Shown: positions 5,103-8,557 of the stretch, piece by piece
How the letters are laid out: each line of letters starts with the position of its first letter
Position numbering within the stretch: position 1 is the stretch's first letter
Source: Clostridia bacterium
GTDB lineage: Bacteria > Bacillota > Clostridia > UBA1381
NCBI GenBank assembly: GCA_900751685.1
Contig: CAADSR010000265.1
Span: forward strand, 1-8,557
DNA length: 8,557 bases
Reading direction: 5' to 3'
Made by a program: the position numbers and the translations under genes
Notes under the pieces: generated by a model
Databases searched by the model: none
Told to the model about the DNA's origin: nothing
What the model saw: the letters and a program-made list of their open reading frames with translations, nothing else

Positions 5103-6495
5103 CACATTGACACGGAAAAAGGAAGAGTTTGTACCTCAAAAAGAAGGAGAGGTCACAATGTATTCCTGCGGGCCAACCGTTTATGATTATTTTCATATTG
5201 GAAACGCACGTCCGTTTATTATATTTGATACAATGCGCCGTTATCTGGAATACATCGGCTATAAAGTGACATTTGTGCAAAATTTCACAGATATTGATGA
5301 TAAAATGATCCGCCGCGCTAATGAGGAAGGGATCACGGTTCAGCAATTGGGAGAGCGGTTTATTGCGGAATATTTTCAAGATGCGAAAGCATTAGGGATC
5401 CGTGAAGCAACGGTCCACCCGAAAGCGACAGAAAATATTGATGCGATCATTAAATTAGTAAAGCAGCTTGAGGACAATGGATATGCCTATGAAGTAGATG
5501 GGGACGTTTATTTTTCCACAAAGAAATTCAAAGAATATGGGAAGCTTTCCAAACAGCCTCTTGAAGACCTGGAAGCAGGGGCGCGGATCGATGTGAGCGA
5601 GCAAAAACAAAATGGGATGGATTTTGCATTATGGAAAAAGCAAAAGCCAGGTGAACCGGCGTGGGAGAGCCCTTGGGGCCTAGGCAGGCCGGGCTGGCAT
5701 ATTGAGTGCTCGGCGATGGCTAATAAATATCTGGGAGAGACGATCGATATTCATTCCGGCGGACAGGATCTGATTTTTCCCCACCATGAAAATGAGATCG
5801 CCCAGAGCGAATGTGCCCATTGCAAGCCTTTTGCACGGTATTGGATGCACAATGGATATATCAATATCAACAACCAGAAGATGAGCAAATCCCTGGGGAA
5901 TTTCTTCACTGTGCGGGATATTGCAAAAGAATATGATTATGAAGTCATCCGCTTTTTTATGCTGTCGGCCCACTACCGCAACCCAGTCAATTTCAGTGAT
6001 CTTTTGATGGAGCAGGCAAAATCGGCAGTGGAGCGGGTCTATACCTGCATCGACCATTTGGAATTTTTACTGGGCAGCAGTGAGGAGCGCCCGCTGACAA
6101 AGCCAGAGGAACAATTTGAAAAGACCATTGAGGATTGCCGGGGGAAATTTATGATGGCAATGGATGATGATCTTAATACAGCCGATGCTATCGCCGCGAT
6201 CTTTGATATCGTATACGCGGTGAATACCGGCCTTTCCAATGAAGCGGCAAATGCGCAGCAGGCTGTCCGCAAAGCGTTGGATACCATTCGTGAATTAGGA
6301 AATGTTCTGGGGCTCTTTACAAAAAAGAAAGAGACTTCTTTGGACAAAGAAATCGAAGGGCTGATCGGGCAGCGGGAAAAGGCACGCCAGGAAAAGAACT
6401 GGGCTGTGGCAGATGAGATCCGTGACCGCCTCAAGGCAATGAATATTGAGCTCAAAGACACTCCGATGGGTGTAAAATGGAATTATATAGAATAG
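5089..6495 (+). CDS. cysS: Cysteinyl-tRNA synthetase
   Basis: CysS charges tRNA-Cys with cysteine using ATP, as a class I synthetase. The ATG at 5089 has AAGGAG (5076-5081) seven bases upstream; an in-frame ATG at 5062 lies inside cysE and lacks a good site. The product is 468 residues, close to the E. coli enzyme (461). The Rossmann fold carries the HIGH-type motif HIGN at 36-39 and KMSKS at 264-268. The zinc site that selects cysteine is complete: C27 in YSCGPTVYD, C207 in HIECSAM, H232 and E236 in FPHHENEIAQ. The C-terminal part (from about 310) is the helical DALR and anticodon-binding region, ending in GVKWNYIE. The reading frame is intact with no odd residues. The first 14 bases overlap the end of cysE, so translation of the two is probably coupled. 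Confidence 0.97.
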   Translation: MKIYNTLTRKKEEFVPQKEGEVTMYSCGPTVYDYFHIGNARPFIIFDTMRRYLEYIGYKVTFVQNFTDIDDKMIRRANEEGITVQQLGERFIAEYFQDAKALGIREATVHPKATENIDAIIKLVKQLEDNGYAYEVDGDVYFSTKKFKEYGKLSKQPLEDLEAGARIDVSEQKQNGMDFALWKKQKPGEPAWESPWGLGRPGWHIECSAMANKYLGETIDIHSGGQDLIFPHHENEIAQSECAHCKPFARYWMHNGYININNQKMSKSLGNFFTVRDIAKEYDYEVIRFFMLSAHYRNPVNFSDLLMEQAKSAVERVYTCIDHLEFLLGSSEERPLTKPEEQFEKTIEDCRGKFMMAMDDDLNTADAIAAIFDIVYAVNTGLSNEAANAQQAVRKALDTIRELGNVLGLFTKKKETSLDKEIEGLIGQREKARQEKNWAVADEIRDRLKAMNIELKDTPMGVKWNYIE

Positions 6496-6506
6496 GATAA
6501 AAACGT

Positions 6507-6902
6507 ATGGAATTACATTTACAGAAGAAACCTTCACAATACGCTCCTTTGGCGCTGGCTTATATTGGGGATGGTGTTTATGAAGTGTTTATCCGCAGCC
6601 GGATGATGGAGCTTCATCCAGACTTGCCGGCGCATAAGCTGCATTTACAGACAGTACGTTATGTAAAGGCTCATGCCCAGGCGAAAAGCATGCATGCGCT
6701 CCAGGAGTTTTTAACAGAGCAGGAGACCGCGGTCTACAAGCGCGGGCGCAATGCAAAATCCGCGACCGTCCCCAAAAATGCAGATTTGTCAGAATACCGG
6801 CAGGCGACTGGATTTGAGGCACTCATTGGTTATTTATATCTGAACGGTGAGACACAACGTCTGGAGCAGCTGATGGAACTGGCCTTTGAAGCCGGAGAAT
6901 AA
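6507..6902 (+). CDS. mrnC: Mini-ribonuclease III
   Basis: MrnC is a dimeric RNase III-like enzyme without a double-stranded RNA-binding domain; in Bacillus subtilis it trims the ends of 23S rRNA precursors. The 131 residues match the family size. The signature LAYIGDGVYEVFIR (17-30) holds the catalytic D22 and E26, and TGFEALIGYLYL (101-112) holds the second metal-binding site with E104. The ATG at 6507 lies 11 bases after the cysS stop; the AGGA at 6494-6497, overlapping that stop, is a weak ribosome binding site, so translation may depend on cysS. The position directly after cysS is the same as in Bacillus, which supports the call. The rRNA methyltransferase gene rlmB that often follows it is absent. 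Confidence 0.95.
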   Translation: MELHLQKKPSQYAPLALAYIGDGVYEVFIRSRMMELHPDLPAHKLHLQTVRYVKAHAQAKSMHALQEFLTEQETAVYKRGRNAKSATVPKNADLSEYRQATGFEALIGYLYLNGETQRLEQLMELAFEAGE

Positions 6903-6974
6903 AGCCAAGAAGCAGGGACGGTAGTATGTTATTTCCGGAGCTGCTTAATATATAAAAACGGAGGAGAAGTTTTC

Positions 6975-7823
6975 ATGGATCAAAAGAGAATCACAGAACT
7001 TGCGGTTACCGCCAATAAGGTTCGCAAACATGCTTTGACAGCAGTATATAATGCCGCGTCCGGCCATCCGGGCGGTTCATTATCCATTGCTGATTTGCTG
7101 GCCTTATTATATTTTGAAGTAATGAAGGTGGATGTAAAAAATCCGAAGGACCCTGACCGCGACCGGTTTGTTCTTTCCAAAGGACATTGCGCCCCGGCGC
7201 TTTACGGCGTTTTGGCAGAGAAGGGGTTCATTCCGGCAGAGGATATTAAAACCTTCCGCCACATCGACAGTTATCTGCAGGGGCATCCCGACATGAATAA
7301 GGTGCCTGGTGTGGACATGTCCACCGGTTCTTTGGGACAAGGCGTCAGCACAGCCGGCGGCATGGCGCTTGCTGCAAAGCTGGACCAAAAGGATTACCGT
7401 GTTTATTCTGTTTTAGGAGACGGTGAATTGGAAGAGGGACAGGTCTGGGAGCAGGCGATGTTCGCGGCGCATTATAAGCTGGATAATTTTATGATTTTTG
7501 TAGATAATAATGGTTTACAGATCGACGGTGACATTTCAAAGGTGATGAACCCAAACCCGATCGACAAAAAGTTCGAGGCCTTTGGCTGGCATGTGATCCA
7601 TGCGGATGCCCATGATTTTAATAGCCTGCTTGCTGCGGTAGAAGAAGCAAAAAAGACCAAAGGGCAGCCGACTGCAGTCATTATGAAATCCGTCAAAGGA
7701 AAGAACGTATCCTTTATGGAGAACAATGCAGCATGGCATGGCGCGGCGCCGAACCAGGAGCAATATGAACAGGCAATTTCAGAATTAGATGCAAAAATTG
7801 CAGAATTGGAGGGAAGAGCGTAA
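6975..7823 (+). CDS. tkt: Transketolase, N-terminal (TPP-binding) subunit
   Basis: This is the first half of a split transketolase, which moves two-carbon units between pentose and other sugar phosphates in the non-oxidative pentose phosphate pathway using thiamine diphosphate. The 282 residues correspond to the PP domain. The TPP/metal motif begins with GDGELEEGQ at 148-156 and ends with DNNG at 177-180. Conserved histidines are H31 in SGHPGGS, H71 in SKGHCAP and H103 in QGHPDM. The start has GGAGGAG (6960-6966), eight bases upstream. A 72-base gap separates it from mrnC; no clear promoter or terminator is visible there, so it may be read through from the cysE operon or have its own weak promoter. 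Its stop overlaps the start of the next gene by one base. Split transketolases are common in Clostridia. A sugar-specific paralogue of a dehydrogenase E1 or a DXP synthase is unlikely. Confidence 0.95.
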   Translation: MDQKRITELAVTANKVRKHALTAVYNAASGHPGGSLSIADLLALLYFEVMKVDVKNPKDPDRDRFVLSKGHCAPALYGVLAEKGFIPAEDIKTFRHIDSYLQGHPDMNKVPGVDMSTGSLGQGVSTAGGMALAAKLDQKDYRVYSVLGDGELEEGQVWEQAMFAAHYKLDNFMIFVDNNGLQIDGDISKVMNPNPIDKKFEAFGWHVIHADAHDFNSLLAAVEEAKKTKGQPTAVIMKSVKGKNVSFMENNAAWHGAAPNQEQYEQAISELDAKIAELEGRA

Positions 7824-8557
7824 TGGCAAAGAAAGCAACAAGAGAATCTTATGGTGCGGCACTTGTGAAATATGGAGCAAGCAAAGATATCATTGTATTG
7901 GACGCCGACCTTTCAAAATCCACGAAAACAGATTTATTTAAGAAAGAATATCCGGACCGTTTTATCAATATGGGAATCGCAGAAAGCAATATGATGTGCG
8001 TGGCAGCAGGACTGGCGTCTACGGGCAAAACTGTTTTTGCTTCGACTTTTGCAATGTTTGCGGCTGGACGCGCGTTTGAGCAGGTGCGTAACTCTATAGG
8101 GTATACAAGGTTGAATGTAAAAATCGGCGCGACCCATGCGGGGATTTCCGTGGGAGAGGATGGGGCATCCCATCAATGTCTTGAGGATATCGCCCTGATG
8201 CGTTCGATCCCCAATATGGTCGTGATTAATCCGGCAGATGATATTGAGGCCATGCAGGCTGTAAAAGCAGCAATTGACCATGACGGACCGGTTTATATGC
8301 GGTTCGGGCGGTTGGCTGTGGAAGATGTGAATGGTGAGGATTATCAATTTGAATTAGGAAAAGGCGTTCAGCTTGCAGAGGGCACGGATGCAACCATTAT
8401 TGCGACGGGGTTGATGGTCGGAGAAGCTCTTAAAGCAAAAAAGCTTTTAGAAGCAGATGGCATCAATGCACGGATCGTTAATATACATACAATCAAGCCG
8501 ATCGATGAAGACATTATTGTAAAAGCGGCAAAGGAGACCGGCGCGATTGTAACAGCA
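7823..8557 (+). CDS. tkt: Transketolase, C-terminal (Pyr) subunit, cut by window edge
   Basis: This is the partner half of the split transketolase, carrying the pyrimidine-binding domain and most of the C-terminal domain. The ATG at 7823-7825 shares its A with the upstream TAA (TAATG), so the two subunits are likely made in equal amounts by translational coupling; GGAGGGAAG at 7808-7816 can serve as ribosome binding site. I translated 245 residues of an expected 310 or so; the rest lies past the right edge. INMGIAESNM (48-57) holds E54, the glutamate that activates the TPP cofactor. THAGISVGEDGASHQ (104-118) and RFGR (160-163) are the conserved substrate-binding segments. The segment from about 180 onward (EGTDATIIATG) begins the C-terminal domain. 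The frame is clean throughout. Confidence 0.95.
   Translation, partial: MAKKATRESYGAALVKYGASKDIIVLDADLSKSTKTDLFKKEYPDRFINMGIAESNMMCVAAGLASTGKTVFASTFAMFAAGRAFEQVRNSIGYTRLNVKIGATHAGISVGEDGASHQCLEDIALMRSIPNMVVINPADDIEAMQAVKAAIDHDGPVYMRFGRLAVEDVNGEDYQFELGKGVQLAEGTDATIIATGLMVGEALKAKKLLEADGINARIVNIHTIKPIDEDIIVKAAKETGAIVTA

Noticed and set aside
6910..6946. Stem-loop AAGCAG...CTGCTT between mrnC and transketolase, possible terminator
   Set aside because: The stem is only six bases plus a weak inner three, and it is followed by AATATATAAAA instead of a T-run, so termination is not supported.

Overview
The window looks like a chromosomal segment from a spore-forming Clostridia, most likely Lachnospiraceae-like. 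The reasons are a SipL-type spore morphogenesis protein (SPOCS repeats plus a C-terminal LysM), a transketolase split into two genes, a cysE-cysS-mrnC cluster, strong GGAGG-type ribosome binding sites and consensus sigma-A promoters. The organism assignment is inference from gene content, not from a database search.

Layout. (1) 1-569, minus strand: the N-terminal 189 residues of a YghZ-type aldo/keto reductase that runs off the left edge. (2) 570-718: a compact divergent promoter region with two good sigma-A promoters back to back. (3) 719-2203, plus: rhamnulokinase RhaB. (4) 2203-2553: four tandem copies of a 90-bp unit with internal inverted repeats. The first copy forms a long hairpin that starts on the last base of the rhaB stop codon. 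(5) 2677-4233, plus: SipL-like spore coat/cortex morphogenesis protein, with a possible SigE-type promoter in front and a perfect 18-bp-stem terminator behind. (6) 4425-8557, plus: a probable operon of serine acetyltransferase (cysE), cysteinyl-tRNA synthetase (cysS), Mini-ribonuclease III (mrnC), and the N- and C-terminal halves of transketolase. The second transketolase half is cut by the right edge after 245 residues.

How the genes may work together. The reductase and RhaB share a control region. Rhamnose breakdown yields L-lactaldehyde, so a small-aldehyde reductase beside the kinase is sensible, but this link is inferred. CysE and CysS overlap by 14 bases and join cysteine synthesis to charging of tRNA-Cys. 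MrnC matures 23S rRNA, as in the related Bacillus gltX-cysE-cysS-mrnC arrangement, but gltX and a T-box leader are absent here. The transketolase halves are translationally linked (TAATG) and would form one enzyme of the non-oxidative pentose phosphate pathway.

I found no convincing new multi-gene system. The part least explained by known genes is the 90-bp tandem hairpin array at 2203-2553. Three starts were chosen over longer readings: sipL at 2677, cysE at a TTG at 4425, and cysS at 5089.
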